Assembly (NCBI RefSeq): GCF_008630935.1
Contig: NZ_CP043908.1
Span: forward strand, 1,426,001-1,490,000
Length of the DNA stretch: 64,000 nt
Direction of reading: 5' to 3'
Source: Thermodesulfobacterium sp. TA1
GTDB lineage: Bacteria > Desulfobacterota > Thermodesulfobacteria > Thermodesulfobacteriales > Thermodesulfobacteriaceae
Positions 27,290 to 36,734 of the stretch are shown here, piece after piece. The position numbers and the translations under genes were made by a program. Positions within the stretch are counted from its first letter, which is position 1, and each line of letters begins with the position of its first letter. The notes below the pieces were generated by a model that saw only the letters and a list, made by a program, of their open reading frames with translations, was not told the origin of the DNA and ran no database searches.

Positions 27290-28051
27290 ATGGACGACAA
27301 GCAGTTAGAGATAGAGGTTAGAACTTTAAATTTTTATTATGGAAAAGACCTTGCTCTTAAGAACATAAACATGAAAGTTTATCGAAATAAGGTAACTGCC
27401 TTAATCGGCCCTTCTGGTTGTGGGAAAACTACTTTTCTTCGCTGTTTAAACAGGATGCATGACCTTTATGTAGGCAACCGATATGAAGGGGAGATAATCT
27501 TTGAAGGGAAAAATATCCTTGATAAAAAAATAGACCTTATAGAGCTTAGGTCAAAAATAGGGATGGTTTTCCAGAAACCCACCCCTTTTCCTATGAGTAT
27601 ATTTGACAACGTGGCCTATGGTTTAAGGTTAAAGGGAGTAAAAGGTTCAGAGCTTAAAGATAGGGTAGAGGCTGCACTTAAAGATGCCGCCTTATGGGAC
27701 GAGGTTAAAGATAGGCTTAAAGAAAGTGCCTTTTCTCTTTCAGGAGGGCAACAACAAAGGCTTTGTATCGCAAGGGCTATAGCGGTTGAACCTAAGGTCC
27801 TTCTTTTTGATGAACCTACTTCAGCCTTAGACCCTATTTCTACCGCCAAGATAGAAGACTTGATCGTCCAGCTTAAAAGTAAAATTACTATAGTTATCGT
27901 TACCCACAACATGCAGCAGGCGGCAAGAACTTCAGATTATACCGCTTTTATGTATTTAGGCGAGCTTATAGAAGTAGGTCCTACCGAAAAAATCTTTACC
28001 AACCCAGATAAAAAACTTACAGAGGACTATATTACAGGAAGGTTTGGATAA
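27290..28051 (+). CDS. pstB: Phosphate ABC transporter ATPase PstB
   Basis: 253 residues, the usual length. Walker A is GPSGCGKTT (40-48), the signature is [16 protein letters not shown], and Walker B is [13 protein letters not shown]. The segment [18 protein letters not shown] is typical of PstB rather than other ABC ATPases. AGAGGA precedes the ATG. Nothing like phoU follows; the next gene, argJ, starts three bases after the stop and may be read through with this operon. Confidence 0.98.
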   Translation: MDDKQLEIEVRTLNFYYGKDLALKNINMKVYRNKVTALIGPSGCGKTTFLRCLNRMHDLYVGNRYEGEIIFEGKNILDKKIDLIELRSKIGMVFQKPTPFPMSIFDNVAYGLRLKGVKGSELKDRVEAALKDAALWDEVKDRLKESAFSLSGGQQQRLCIARAIAVEPKVLLFDEPTSALDPISTAKIEDLIVQLKSKITIVIVTHNMQQAARTSDYTAFMYLGELIEVGPTEKIFTNPDKKLTEDYITGRFG

Positions 28052-28054
28052 ACC

Positions 28055-29203
28055 ATGAAGGCACCAGAAGGATTTCTTTTTTCTGCGGTAAAATGTAGTA
28101 TAAAAAAATTAGATAAGTTTGACCTTGGGCTGATTTATTCTCCGCATAAACTCACAGCCTGGGGTGTTTTTACTAAAAATACCGTTCAGGCAGCCCCTGT
28201 AGTATTAGGCAAAAGATTGATAAAAGGAGAAAACTTACACGGGGTAGTGGTTAACAGTGGGGTAGCTAACGCTTGCACCGGAGAAGAAGGGATAGAAAGG
28301 GCTAAAAAACTGTTAGAAGAGGTAGCCAAAGGGTTTAAATTAGAACCTCAAAGCTTTCTTCCTGCCTCAACCGGGGTAATAGGAGAACAATTACCTTTAG
28401 AAAAGATGCTTTCTCAAGTCCCTGAGCTTCTAAACAAGCTTTCTCCAGACCGTTATTTAGACTTTACTCAAGCTATCATGACCACTGATACCTTTCCTAA
28501 AATATCTTACCGTGTGTTAGAAGACGGGGTTTCTATCCTTGGGATAGCTAAAGGCGCCGGAATGATTGCCCCTAACATGGCAACTATGCTTGGGTTTATC
28601 CTTACAGATGCCAAAGTCTCAAAGGAAACTTTAAAGAAACTTCTTCCGAAAATAGTAGACCAAAGTTTTAACCGGATAACCGTTGATGGTGATACCAGCA
28701 CCAACGACACGGTTTACATGCTTTGTAGCAATTTAAAAGACCTTAAAAATTGGAATCACTTTGAGAAAGCCTGTTTAGAGGTTGCCCAAGAACTCGCCTA
28801 TCTTATCGTTAAAGACGGAGAAGGTGCCAGCAAGGTAATTAAAATCATAATAAAAGGTGCAAAGACCAAAGAAGACGCTAAGGCTTTTGCCTTTTCGGTT
28901 GCCAACTCTCCTTTAGTAAAAACCGCGGTTTACGGAGAAGATGCCAACTGGGGAAGGATTTTTGCCGCCTTAGGTAAAACAGGCATTCCCTTTGACTTTG
29001 AAAAGGTTGAAATCTATTTAAACGGCCTTACTTGGATAAAAAACCTTCAGGTAATAACTGAAGAAGAAAAATTAAGAAAGGAATTGCAAAAAGAAACAGT
29101 AGAACTCCTTATCAAACTAAAAGAAGGTAAAAAGGGATTTGAGGTCTGGACAAGCGACTTTACTGAAGAATACATAAAAATAAACGCTCATTATCGCACT
29201 TAG
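28055..29203 (+). CDS. argJ: Bifunctional ornithine acetyltransferase / N-acetylglutamate synthase ArgJ
   Basis: 382 residues. ArgJ recycles the acetyl group from N-acetylornithine to glutamate in arginine synthesis. The autocleavage site is KGAGMIAPNMATMLGF, giving alpha and beta chains with catalytic Thr177. Other family segments are VVNSGVANACTGEEG, DTSTNDTVYML and the C-terminal INAHYRT. The start is three bases after pstB. Confidence 0.98.
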   Translation: MKAPEGFLFSAVKCSIKKLDKFDLGLIYSPHKLTAWGVFTKNTVQAAPVVLGKRLIKGENLHGVVVNSGVANACTGEEGIERAKKLLEEVAKGFKLEPQSFLPASTGVIGEQLPLEKMLSQVPELLNKLSPDRYLDFTQAIMTTDTFPKISYRVLEDGVSILGIAKGAGMIAPNMATMLGFILTDAKVSKETLKKLLPKIVDQSFNRITVDGDTSTNDTVYMLCSNLKDLKNWNHFEKACLEVAQELAYLIVKDGEGASKVIKIIIKGAKTKEDAKAFAFSVANSPLVKTAVYGEDANWGRIFAALGKTGIPFDFEKVEIYLNGLTWIKNLQVITEEEKLRKELQKETVELLIKLKEGKKGFEVWTSDFTEEYIKINAHYRT

Positions 29204-29211
29204 TTTTAGGA

Positions 29212-29976
29212 ATGAAGCTCCTGCTTACCAACGACGACGGTATCTACGCAGAAGGGCTTTGTGCACTTTATAACGCCCTTTCCTTAGAACACGAGGTTTA
29301 TATCGTAGCCCCTGAGGCAGAAAGAAGTGCTGTAGGACATGCCATCACTATCCATTATCCCCTTAGGGTAACCAAGGTAAAAAGAGGAAAAACCTTTTGG
29401 GGATATGCCGTAAGTGGTACCCCTGCTGATTGTGTAAAATTAGCCATCTATGAACTTATCGGACCGGTAGACCTTGTGATTTCAGGGATTAACCGAGGGG
29501 CTAACGTTGGGGTTAATTTAGTTTATTCTGGAACGGTCTCAGCAGCCACTGAAGCCAAAATTTTAGGATACTCCTCTTTAGCAGTTTCTATAGACAGCTA
29601 TGAAGATATAGACTATTGTTTTGCTGCCAATTTTATAGCTAAATTTTTAGACGTCTTAAAACAATTACCTCTAAGCAAGCCCTTTTGTCTTAACCTTAAT
29701 TTCCCAAACTGCAATCCCTCAGAGATAAAAGGTATAAAATTTGTAAGACAATCCAAAGCAAGACTTAAAGAAGTTTTTGAGAAGAGGTTTGACCTTCATG
29801 GAAAGGCTTACTATTGGCAAGGAGCAGAAGAGCACACAGAAACCGACCCAGACACAGACGTTATCGCCCTAAAACAAGGCTACATAACCATTACCCCGAT
29901 ACACTTTGACCTAACCAACCATAACTACCTCAAAATTTTAAAAAAACATCACTTAAATTTTAGCTTAGATTTTTAA
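29212..29976 (+). CDS. surE: 5'/3'-nucleotidase SurE
   Basis: 254 residues, a metal-dependent nucleoside monophosphate phosphatase. The N-terminus MKLLLTNDDGIYAEGL carries the metal-binding Asp8-Asp9. SGTPADCVKLAI, SGINRGANVGVNLVYSGTVSAA and the C-terminal DTDVIALKQGYITITPI are standard. TTTTAGGA precedes the ATG eight bases after argJ, so it is probably in the same transcript. Confidence 0.97.
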   Translation: MKLLLTNDDGIYAEGLCALYNALSLEHEVYIVAPEAERSAVGHAITIHYPLRVTKVKRGKTFWGYAVSGTPADCVKLAIYELIGPVDLVISGINRGANVGVNLVYSGTVSAATEAKILGYSSLAVSIDSYEDIDYCFAANFIAKFLDVLKQLPLSKPFCLNLNFPNCNPSEIKGIKFVRQSKARLKEVFEKRFDLHGKAYYWQGAEEHTETDPDTDVIALKQGYITITPIHFDLTNHNYLKILKKHHLNFSLDF

Positions 29977-30078
29977 TAAATTAGATTTTAATAAAAAGCC
30001 TACCTTTCCGTTTTAAGTAAAAACCTCTTCTACCTCGAACCAAAGGTATATAGCGGTGTTTTTTTTAGAAACCAAAAC

Positions 30079-30108
30079 TTGACTTATACTAAAATAGAAG
30101 AATAATAA
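30079..30108 (+). promoter_or_regulatory. Candidate promoter of the minor pilin operon
   Basis: TTGACT (30079-30084), 18 bases, then TAATAA (30103-30108), about 35 bases before the first pilin gene. The match is moderate. Confidence 0.4.
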
Positions 30109-30141
30109 AAATTAAAGAAAAAATTTTAAAAGGTTTTGATT

Positions 30142-30651
30142 GTGGATACCTGCAACCATAAAAATAGACTTTCTAATTCAGGCTATTCTTTAGTAGAACT
30201 TTTAGCCGTAATTTCTCTTATAGGAATTTTGGTTAGCCTATCTATCCCTTATATGTCCAAGTTTATAAGGTATACTAAATATCAAAATTACTGTAATTCT
30301 TTAGAAATTCTTGTAAGACAAGCAAAAATTCTTGCTATGGAAAGAAGCACTAACATAGGAATTTGTGTAGATGATGAGAGAACGGTGAAAATTTTTGATA
30401 CGGGCACAGCTAGAACTTATATCTGTACAGGTACACCTATAAGAACACTTCAGATTGAAGATAAAGATACTTCTTTTGTTAGATTTTCTGGAAGCGGAGC
30501 TTCCTTTGACCCAAGAGGTTTTGCTATTTTTAACGGTAATGTTTGTGTTTATAACAGTGAAAAAAACGTATATTTTCTGTTGTGTATAAGTAGGTTTGGG
30601 GGAATAAGGGTAGAAACCGGAAACGGAGGATGTAGAAGTTGCCCAAACTAA
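30142..30651 (+). CDS. Minor type IV pilin, FimT/GspH-like
   Basis: About 169 residues from the GTG at 30142, eight bases after AAAAGG; a TTG two codons earlier is possible. The prepilin signature is SNSGYSLVELLAVISLIGILVSL, with cleavage expected after the glycine and the conserved Glu5. The globular part has several Ser/Gly-rich strands and ends in a paired-cysteine tail (GNGGCRSC). GspH/FimT proteins prime pilus assembly. First of four overlapping or tightly packed pilin genes. Confidence 0.85.
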   Translation: MDTCNHKNRLSNSGYSLVELLAVISLIGILVSLSIPYMSKFIRYTKYQNYCNSLEILVRQAKILAMERSTNIGICVDDERTVKIFDTGTARTYICTGTPIRTLQIEDKDTSFVRFSGSGASFDPRGFAIFNGNVCVYNSEKNVYFLLCISRFGGIRVETGNGGCRSCPN

Positions 30652-31049
30652 GGACTAAAGGTATATCTTTGATAGAAGTTTTAATATCGATTTTTATAGT
30701 AATTATCGTTGCTATATCCATAGCTCATCTTATAACCTCAAGTGTCTTAACCACAAGAGATGATACCTTAGGGATGTGTGCCTGGCAGGCTGCATTATCA
30801 GGGATAGAAGCAGTCCGTGGCAATAGAACGTTGATAGGTACTAACCAAAATTATACATGTACCTTGTCAACCGGCAATACAAACAGCACGATAACCGTTA
30901 TTGTCACTACTTCTATCATAACCGGTAATATACCCTCTACCCCTCCTTCTGAAGGAAGTGGAACCAAGTCTTGTGCTTTGGTAGAATCAAGAGCGACGGT
31001 ATTAAATAAAAACTACACGGTTAGGGATATGGTATGCAATTTTCAGTAA
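30639..31049 (+). CDS. Minor type IV pilin, PilV-like
   Basis: 136 residues from a TTG start behind GGAGG; no ATG or GTG is available before the signature. Prepilin motif KGISLIEVLISIFIVIIVAISIA with Glu5, then CAWQAALSGIEAVRGNR as in PilV minor pilins. It overlaps the gene before by 13 bases and the next by 16, so the group is translationally coupled. Role as a priming minor pilin is inferred from the order FimT-PilV-PilW-PilX. Confidence 0.82.
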   Translation: MPKLRTKGISLIEVLISIFIVIIVAISIAHLITSSVLTTRDDTLGMCAWQAALSGIEAVRGNRTLIGTNQNYTCTLSTGNTNSTITVIVTTSIITGNIPSTPPSEGSGTKSCALVESRATVLNKNYTVRDMVCNFQ

Positions 31050-32047
31050 GATGTTTAAAAACCAGAGGGTATTCTCTTATAGAACTTTTGATTGCTTCAT
31101 TTATAGGTCTTTTGGTTATAGCTGCCATGTTTGGATTTTATTGGGTTGCACAAAATACTTTTACTCAAATAAGATATCTTACCTCGGTGAAAGAACAAAC
31201 CAAAGGTGGACTTGCACAACTTGAATGGTTTTTTCAAAGATGGGGGTTTGGGGTCCCCTGTTCAAACCTAAACAATCCTGAAACTTGTACTCAAGTTTTG
31301 GTTGATAACAACTCCACCTCCCGTTTTCCTTATCCTCCTCAAACCTCTCTTTACTTAAGATTAGCGCAAAACAACCCTTGCGATGAAGTTTGGTTTTACG
31401 GAACCCTCGGAGGAGAAGGATTTATTACCAGAGTTGTCGGAACAGATAATGTAGCTGTCATGAGTTGTAGGTTAAGCATAGAAAGTAGACATAACTGTTA
31501 TCATATATGGAGAAGAAGGTCTCATTTTGTTAACAAAGATACAACCTCTAATGGTTCAGCTTGTTATAATACTAACGTCTTTAATATTACAACTAATGAA
31601 TATCCGATAGTATTTAGCCTTTCAGGGCTATCCCAAAACAATCTTGATTGTTCCCGTGAAACCAATCCAGACAATGCTCAACTAAACATTCAAGCTACTG
31701 TCTATGATGGTAGGATAGAAGATTACAACGGAACCCAAAGAATTTTAACCGATAGAATAAATTTAGAAGGAGGAGACCTTCTCATAAGAACTCCTCATCT
31801 AATACACTTTTTTTGTAATCAAAACCCAAACGACCAAAACAACCTTTGGCTTTATGTAGAGGCAACAGACGTAGCCTCAAGCTGTAATAGTAACGAACCT
31901 GCTATGCCTATAGCAAGGGTAAACAGTTTTAAGGTTTTATCTCAGAATAACGGGGTTTTAGTGAGAATAGAGGTAGTTACCACAGAGAGAAAATTTGGGA
32001 CTGAAACTCCCAAAATTATAAGGGTTGAAAGATTTTTTGGGAGGTAA
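31034..32047 (+). CDS. Minor type IV pilin, PilW-like
   Basis: 337 residues. Prepilin motif KTRGYSLIELLIASFIGLLVIAAMFGFY with Glu5 retained, and a large exported domain (EWFFQRWGFGVPC onward) with numerous cysteines that could form disulfides. Length and N-terminus fit PilW. The next gene starts two bases after its stop. Confidence 0.85.
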   Translation: MQFSVRCLKTRGYSLIELLIASFIGLLVIAAMFGFYWVAQNTFTQIRYLTSVKEQTKGGLAQLEWFFQRWGFGVPCSNLNNPETCTQVLVDNNSTSRFPYPPQTSLYLRLAQNNPCDEVWFYGTLGGEGFITRVVGTDNVAVMSCRLSIESRHNCYHIWRRRSHFVNKDTTSNGSACYNTNVFNITTNEYPIVFSLSGLSQNNLDCSRETNPDNAQLNIQATVYDGRIEDYNGTQRILTDRINLEGGDLLIRTPHLIHFFCNQNPNDQNNLWLYVEATDVASSCNSNEPAMPIARVNSFKVLSQNNGVLVRIEVVTTERKFGTETPKIIRVERFFGR

Positions 32048-32049
32048 AA

Positions 32050-33933
32050 ATGAAAAAAAAGGGCTTTGCTTTGGTTACAGCCCTAATCTTATGTTTTGTT
32101 TTAAGTGTTATAGGGACTGCTGCCATTACTCTTTCTTATATTTCTTATCAAACAAGTATGGCGGAAAAGAACTTTTATCTTGCAGAAAAAGCGGCTAATG
32201 TCTGTCTTTTGGCTGCGGTAGATGAAATAAACCGAACAGGCTTTTGTGGTAACCAAGAGTATACCGCTTCAGGTTTAGGATATCAACTTCCCTATGGAAC
32301 CACCTGTAAAGTAACCTCTACCCAAAGTACTAACATCTGCTTTTTAAGGGCTGAAGGTCAGGCAAGAAGTTCAAGGGTTTTTAAAACTACTATCATACAA
32401 GGATTTTATGGAGCTGGTTTGTATACGGTAAGAGGCGGGGTTAGTGCTTCTTATTCTGGTGGGTTGCTTACAGGCTGCGATGCAGCCAATAACTGCACCG
32501 TTCCTGCTTTCATAGCCTCAAGTGGAACTATAAACTTAGGAAGCGCAACTCCTCGATATTGTCCACAAACAAGTAGTACAGGAATTTGGGGGAATCCACC
32601 CACTTATACTAATGCCGCATTTAGAGACCTTGTTCCACTTTTTTTTAATGTAAACTGTTTTGCTTCTGACTTCTACAACCCAAACTACAGATGTAATTAC
32701 GGATTAACAGACGCTCTAAGAGACACTTATGGATGGGTTTATAGAAATAATAATCAAACCTATTTTACTCCGTATCCTAACGATCAGCCTTCAAACAATG
32801 CAACCGATTTTTATTTTTCTCCCTATGGAGAACCTGTGATAAATCCTACTCTAAAATCAGATTTAAGCTCCCCTTCTTCTATAACATCTATCCCCTGCAG
32901 TTTTATCAATAATAGTACTTCTTATAACCTTAATAACTTCTGTAGTGATTATTATTATCCCAATCCAACATGTGGAAACTATACTATCGTGTTTACAACA
33001 AGTAGTACAATTACGCTTACTGGAACTTTACCTTCAAATTGTGGAGGTACAGACATATCTTCTCGGTGGGTTACGATTTTCTTACCAAAAGGGGGAACTA
33101 TAAACAATCTCAACGGTAACTTACCAGTTTCTCAGACCTCTTTGGGAGAGTGGAGGTATCGTTTAAACATCTATTCTGGAGGACCCTTAACCATTTCAAA
33201 TGGATTAAACTTTACAAGGATCTTAACCAACGCAACCGTTAATATATCCTCAGGTATAACCATTAATAATTCCACCGTTATCCAAGTTCTTAACCACGAA
33301 ACAGAAAATAATAACGCTAACGCACCTCAAAACCTCATAAACAGTAGAACAACCTATTTTTATGATTCTAAAATCATAAGTAGACATATACGGTTTGTAA
33401 ACAATCATTTTTATGCATTTAGAACTCTTTTGTATCTTTATGCTAATGCTTGTCCTAATTGTGTAAGAAATACAAGCGACCCTAATCAAAATCCTTGTTA
33501 TACAGGGTCTAATTACTATAGATGTGGTTGGTATGGTGGTAGCTACAATGCTTATATAGGCATGTATGGCAACGGAACCTATCTTTTACCCGATAGAACC
33601 CCTTTAACCTCTATCGTAATAAATAATAATTCTATCGTAAGGTCTTCCAATTTTTATATAGCTGGAATTTATTTTGGTCAGGATGTAAACTATTTATTAG
33701 GTAGTGTAAGTGTTATAAGAGGCTTTTTAGTAAGAAATTTTCCCCCTAATCTTTCCCTTCGAATAGGTTTTAATTCAAATACCAACTTCCAGTTTAAACT
33801 TGATGCTATCAATTCTTTGAGATATGACCCTCTCAGTAGGAGAGGCTTTTGGTTTGTAAGAAAGGTTGAGTGTATAAGGGAGAAACCAACCCCAGCTTAT
33901 TTTTCTATTATAACCAGGATGACCACTTGGTAA
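32050..33933 (+). CDS. Oversized PilX-like pilus assembly protein
   Basis: 627 residues. The N-terminus KKGFALVTALILCFVLSVIGTAAI has the PilX layout (no Glu5; a hydrophobic helix followed by AEKNFYLAEKAANVCLLAAVDEINR). PilX proteins are usually 150-200 residues; here about 450 more follow, rich in Asn, Tyr, Ser and Thr with some nineteen cysteines. That extension resembles a secreted beta-rich surface domain, perhaps an adhesin at the pilus tip. No PilY1 or major pilin lies in the window. The gene ends 13 bases before a tRNA on the other strand. Function of the extension is unknown. Confidence 0.75.
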   Translation: MKKKGFALVTALILCFVLSVIGTAAITLSYISYQTSMAEKNFYLAEKAANVCLLAAVDEINRTGFCGNQEYTASGLGYQLPYGTTCKVTSTQSTNICFLRAEGQARSSRVFKTTIIQGFYGAGLYTVRGGVSASYSGGLLTGCDAANNCTVPAFIASSGTINLGSATPRYCPQTSSTGIWGNPPTYTNAAFRDLVPLFFNVNCFASDFYNPNYRCNYGLTDALRDTYGWVYRNNNQTYFTPYPNDQPSNNATDFYFSPYGEPVINPTLKSDLSSPSSITSIPCSFINNSTSYNLNNFCSDYYYPNPTCGNYTIVFTTSSTITLTGTLPSNCGGTDISSRWVTIFLPKGGTINNLNGNLPVSQTSLGEWRYRLNIYSGGPLTISNGLNFTRILTNATVNISSGITINNSTVIQVLNHETENNNANAPQNLINSRTTYFYDSKIISRHIRFVNNHFYAFRTLLYLYANACPNCVRNTSDPNQNPCYTGSNYYRCGWYGGSYNAYIGMYGNGTYLLPDRTPLTSIVINNNSIVRSSNFYIAGIYFGQDVNYLLGSVSVIRGFLVRNFPPNLSLRIGFNSNTNFQFKLDAINSLRYDPLSRRGFWFVRKVECIREKPTPAYFSIITRMTTW

Positions 33934-33946
33934 ACCCTTTAAGTAA

Positions 33947-34029
33947 TGCGGGAGGAGGGACTTGAACCCTCACGGGGAAATCCCCACCGGATCCTAAGTC
34001 CGGAGCGTCTACCATTCCGCCACTCCCGC
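33947..34029 (-). tRNA. tRNA-Leu (UAG)
   Basis: 83-base class II tRNA with a long variable arm. Minus strand: acceptor GCGGGAG/CTCCCGC, anticodon stem CCGGA/TCCGG around CTTAGGA (anticodon TAG), variable stem GGGGA/TCCCC, T arm GAGGG-TTCAAGT-CCCTC, discriminator A. CCA is not encoded. Confidence 0.97.
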
Positions 34030-34158
34030 AAAAGCCTCTATTAATCTCCCAAATATTTTAATAGATAAACCTTTCTTTTCAAGAGGACTTAAGAAACAAC
34101 CTGCATCTTCTTTTTTAAATTCATTCCCTATAAACTAATTTTGCATTATAATAAAAAT

Positions 34159-34611
34159 ATGGATGTTAAACCTGCAGGCTCAGAACCGGTTAATCCTTGG
34201 TTTAGTAAAAGGGCCGAAACCTTAGAGGACCTCAAAGTCCGGATGTTGATACAAAAACTTAAGATCAGAGAAAAACAAGTGATCTCCCATGAAATGGCGC
34301 ATAAAACCGTCGGTGGTAAGTATGCAGGAAGCGTTCATTACGAGTATACCAGAGGTCCTGACGGAAGGTTTTACATCACAGGAGGAGAAGTAAGTATAGA
34401 CCTTTCAGAGGAAGACTCACCAGAAAAAACCATAAGAAAAATGCAAATCGTAAGGGCTGCAGCTTTAGCCCCTGCAGACCCATCACCTCAAGACCTTCAA
34501 GTAGCCCAGGCGGCAACGATTAAAGAAATAAAAGCCAGACAGGAATTAGCCCTTTTAAAAGAAAAGGAACAATCCCAACCCAAAGGAAAACTTCTAAATA
34601 CCAAAGCCTAA
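34159..34611 (+). CDS. Putative metalloprotease, SprA-related / CJM1_0395 family
   Basis: About 150 residues. The core VISHEMAHKTVGGKYAGSVH contains HEMAH, an HExxH-type zinc site, followed by YEYTRGPDGRFYITGGEVSID and ALAPADPSPQDLQVAQAA, as in the SprA-related putative metalloprotease family. There is no signal peptide. The ATG at 34159 was chosen: TATAAT at 34147-34152 ends six bases before it and no ribosome site is present, suggesting a leaderless transcript. A TTG at 34141 would overlap that -10. The 3' end overlaps the HAD gene tail to tail by four bases. Confidence 0.78.
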   Translation: MDVKPAGSEPVNPWFSKRAETLEDLKVRMLIQKLKIREKQVISHEMAHKTVGGKYAGSVHYEYTRGPDGRFYITGGEVSIDLSEEDSPEKTIRKMQIVRAAALAPADPSPQDLQVAQAATIKEIKARQELALLKEKEQSQPKGKLLNTKA

Positions 34612-35276
34612 AACTGAAAAATTTTCCGATAAACCTCTAAAAAAGGCTCTCCCTGATAATGATAGGTAAGTATACCTAAGGCCTTAGCAGGTTTTACGTC
34701 ATTTTCTATAGAATCTCCTATCATAAGGGTTTCTTCTGGTTTCACCCCCAAGACTTCCAAGGCCGTTTGATAAAGTCTTAAATCAGGCTTTAGATAGCCT
34801 ACTTCACAACCTATAAAAACCTCATCCAAAAGATCTTCTAACCCCAGCTCTCTCAAGATGTTTCTTAACCTTGCATCCCAGTTAGAAATTACCGCAGTTT
34901 TTATTTTTTCTTTTTTTAGGAGTCTTAAAATTTCTGGAAAATCCTCGGCTAAAACTACGCAATCTTTGGTAGCAAAAAAATCCCAGCTTTTTTGAAAAAC
35001 CTCATCAAAACAAGGGGCATTTTTAAAAGACTCAAAGGTCTTTTCAAACACTTGATACCAGCCTTTTTTACAAAGCTCCTGGGTCCAGCGGTCAACCCTA
35101 TCGTGTTTAAATTTATCTCTAAAAGCTTTAACAAACCTTTCCATCACCTCAGAAGGAGAAACTTCATACCCCTTTTCTCTCCAAAACCGGGCATAAACCT
35201 CTCCTACCGAAGGAGAAATCTGTAAAAATGTTCCTTCCACATCAAAAAACACTGCTTTTATCGAGTTTATCCGCAT
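34608..35276 (-). CDS. HAD-superfamily hydrolase
   Basis: 222 residues. HAD motifs: I, AVFFDVEGTFL; II, TAVISNWD; III, the lysine in VGYLKPDLRLYQ; IV, MIGDSIENDVKPAKALG. A helical cap (about 20-90) makes it a type C1 enzyme. Motif I reads DVEGT, with Glu where the common second Asp acts as general acid; similar DVEGT forms occur in HDHD3-like groups. The substrate cannot be told. Confidence 0.85.
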   Translation of the reverse strand: MRINSIKAVFFDVEGTFLQISPSVGEVYARFWREKGYEVSPSEVMERFVKAFRDKFKHDRVDRWTQELCKKGWYQVFEKTFESFKNAPCFDEVFQKSWDFFATKDCVVLAEDFPEILRLLKKEKIKTAVISNWDARLRNILRELGLEDLLDEVFIGCEVGYLKPDLRLYQTALEVLGVKPEETLMIGDSIENDVKPAKALGILTYHYQGEPFLEVYRKIFQF

Positions 35277-35417
35277 ATATTTATTTTCTCATACCTTTTC
35301 GGTTTTTCAAATCCCTTCTTCTTTTTTTACCTCTACCAAGGTAAATTTTTCTCTTTGGACCCTAAAAAATTTTTTTTAAAAATCTTTAAAGATGTTAGCT
35401 TAAAAACCAAGTTAAGC

Positions 35418-36572
35418 TTAAAATTTAACATAATATTTTCTGACCTTTAAAAGCAAAGGTATAGCTAAAAGTTGAAGTACTACTGAAGTCAGTATAAGGG
35501 CAAAAATAGAAAAATCATACAACAGACCTAAAACCGTGCTACCTAAAAACCAGAACAATCCATATCCTGTGTTGAAAACCCCGTATCCTATTCCTCTTTT
35601 TTCCTTAGGTACAAGCCAAGCAACCGCTGACCTCATGATAGACTCCTGTGCGCCCATACCTATACCCCATAAAATCATCCCAAGGACTGCTCCGTAAAAC
35701 CCTCCCAAAAAACAAAGAGGAGCAAAACCTGCTGATAAAACAATCGAAAAAATAAGAACAGAAAGGCCTTTTCTATCAAACAAGTATCCAAATAAAAGCG
35801 CAGTCAAGGCATCAACCCCCATGGCTATCGCGTAAAACACAGGTATCCATTGTTCAGCAACTATACCTACCTTCTTGAAATGATAGGCGATTAAAGGAAA
35901 ATCAGCGTATCCTGCCCCGTTTAAAGCAACCGCTATGAGATAAATCCAGTAAACCCTACTTAAATCTTTGGTTTCTACCTGCAGGGTTTTTACCTCCAAT
36001 TCCTTAGGAGAGGGATATAAAAACTTAGCCCAAAGCAAAATAGATATGGCCAAAACCGCAGGGATAATTAAAACCCCAAAGGCCTCTCTATAACCACCGT
36101 TTAAATAAAAAACCAGAGCTACTATCAACGGACCAAGCATAGCCCCGATTTGGTCCATCGCCTCATGAAGGCCAAATCCCCATCCCCTGCCGATTTCTAT
36201 GGTTGCATGGCTAAGCATCGCATCCCTTGCTGGGGTCCTTATCGCCTTGCCAATCCTTTCTAACATAATTAGCATAACCGCTAATTGCCATTGTCCAACC
36301 AAGGCTAATGCCGGGATGGTTAATAGATTGGTTAAATATCCTACTATGGTAATTCCCCAATATTTACCTGTCTTATCGGTAAACCAGCCTGAAACAATTC
36401 TCAAAGCATACCCTAAAAACTCCCCTACCCCTGAAACAAACCCTACTACCGCACCAGAAGCCCCAAGGGTTAAAAGAAAAGGACCGGTGATACTTCTTGC
36501 TCCTTCATAGGTCATGTCTGAAAACAAGCTTACCAAACCGAGCAAAACGATAAATAAGGTAGCCGGCTTCAT
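35418..36572 (-). CDS. Major facilitator superfamily transporter
   Basis: 384 residues, about twelve membrane helices. The loop YALRIVSGWFTDKTGKYWGI is the MFS G-x-L-x-D-R-like motif between helices 2 and 3, and LMLERIGKAIRTPARDAMLS is a conserved segment of an MFS group often annotated only as permease. The second half repeats the pattern (YLFDRKGLSVLIF). No substrate can be assigned. It is isolated, with the HAD gene 141 bases downstream. Confidence 0.85.
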   Translation of the reverse strand: MKPATLFIVLLGLVSLFSDMTYEGARSITGPFLLTLGASGAVVGFVSGVGEFLGYALRIVSGWFTDKTGKYWGITIVGYLTNLLTIPALALVGQWQLAVMLIMLERIGKAIRTPARDAMLSHATIEIGRGWGFGLHEAMDQIGAMLGPLIVALVFYLNGGYREAFGVLIIPAVLAISILLWAKFLYPSPKELEVKTLQVETKDLSRVYWIYLIAVALNGAGYADFPLIAYHFKKVGIVAEQWIPVFYAIAMGVDALTALLFGYLFDRKGLSVLIFSIVLSAGFAPLCFLGGFYGAVLGMILWGIGMGAQESIMRSAVAWLVPKEKRGIGYGVFNTGYGLFWFLGSTVLGLLYDFSIFALILTSVVLQLLAIPLLLKVRKYYVKF

Positions 36573-36639
36573 TTTTACATTTTTTATTTTATTTGAGTAA
36601 TAATTACACTAAACCAATAAAACCTCAAGCCCAATTTTT

Positions 36640-36655
36640 GAGTTTTTAAAAACTC
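36640..36655. repeat. Perfect palindrome upstream of purB
   Basis: GAGTTTTTAAAAACTC is a perfect 16-base inverted repeat, about 80 bases before the purB ATG. It could be an operator for purB or for the divergent MFS gene; no T-tract follows. Confidence 0.35.
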
Positions 36656-36734
36656 TGCCTTACTTCTATAAAAAAACCTAAAAACTTATGTTATATTTAT
36701 CTATAAGCAAATAACTAAAAAAGGGGGGACCAAG

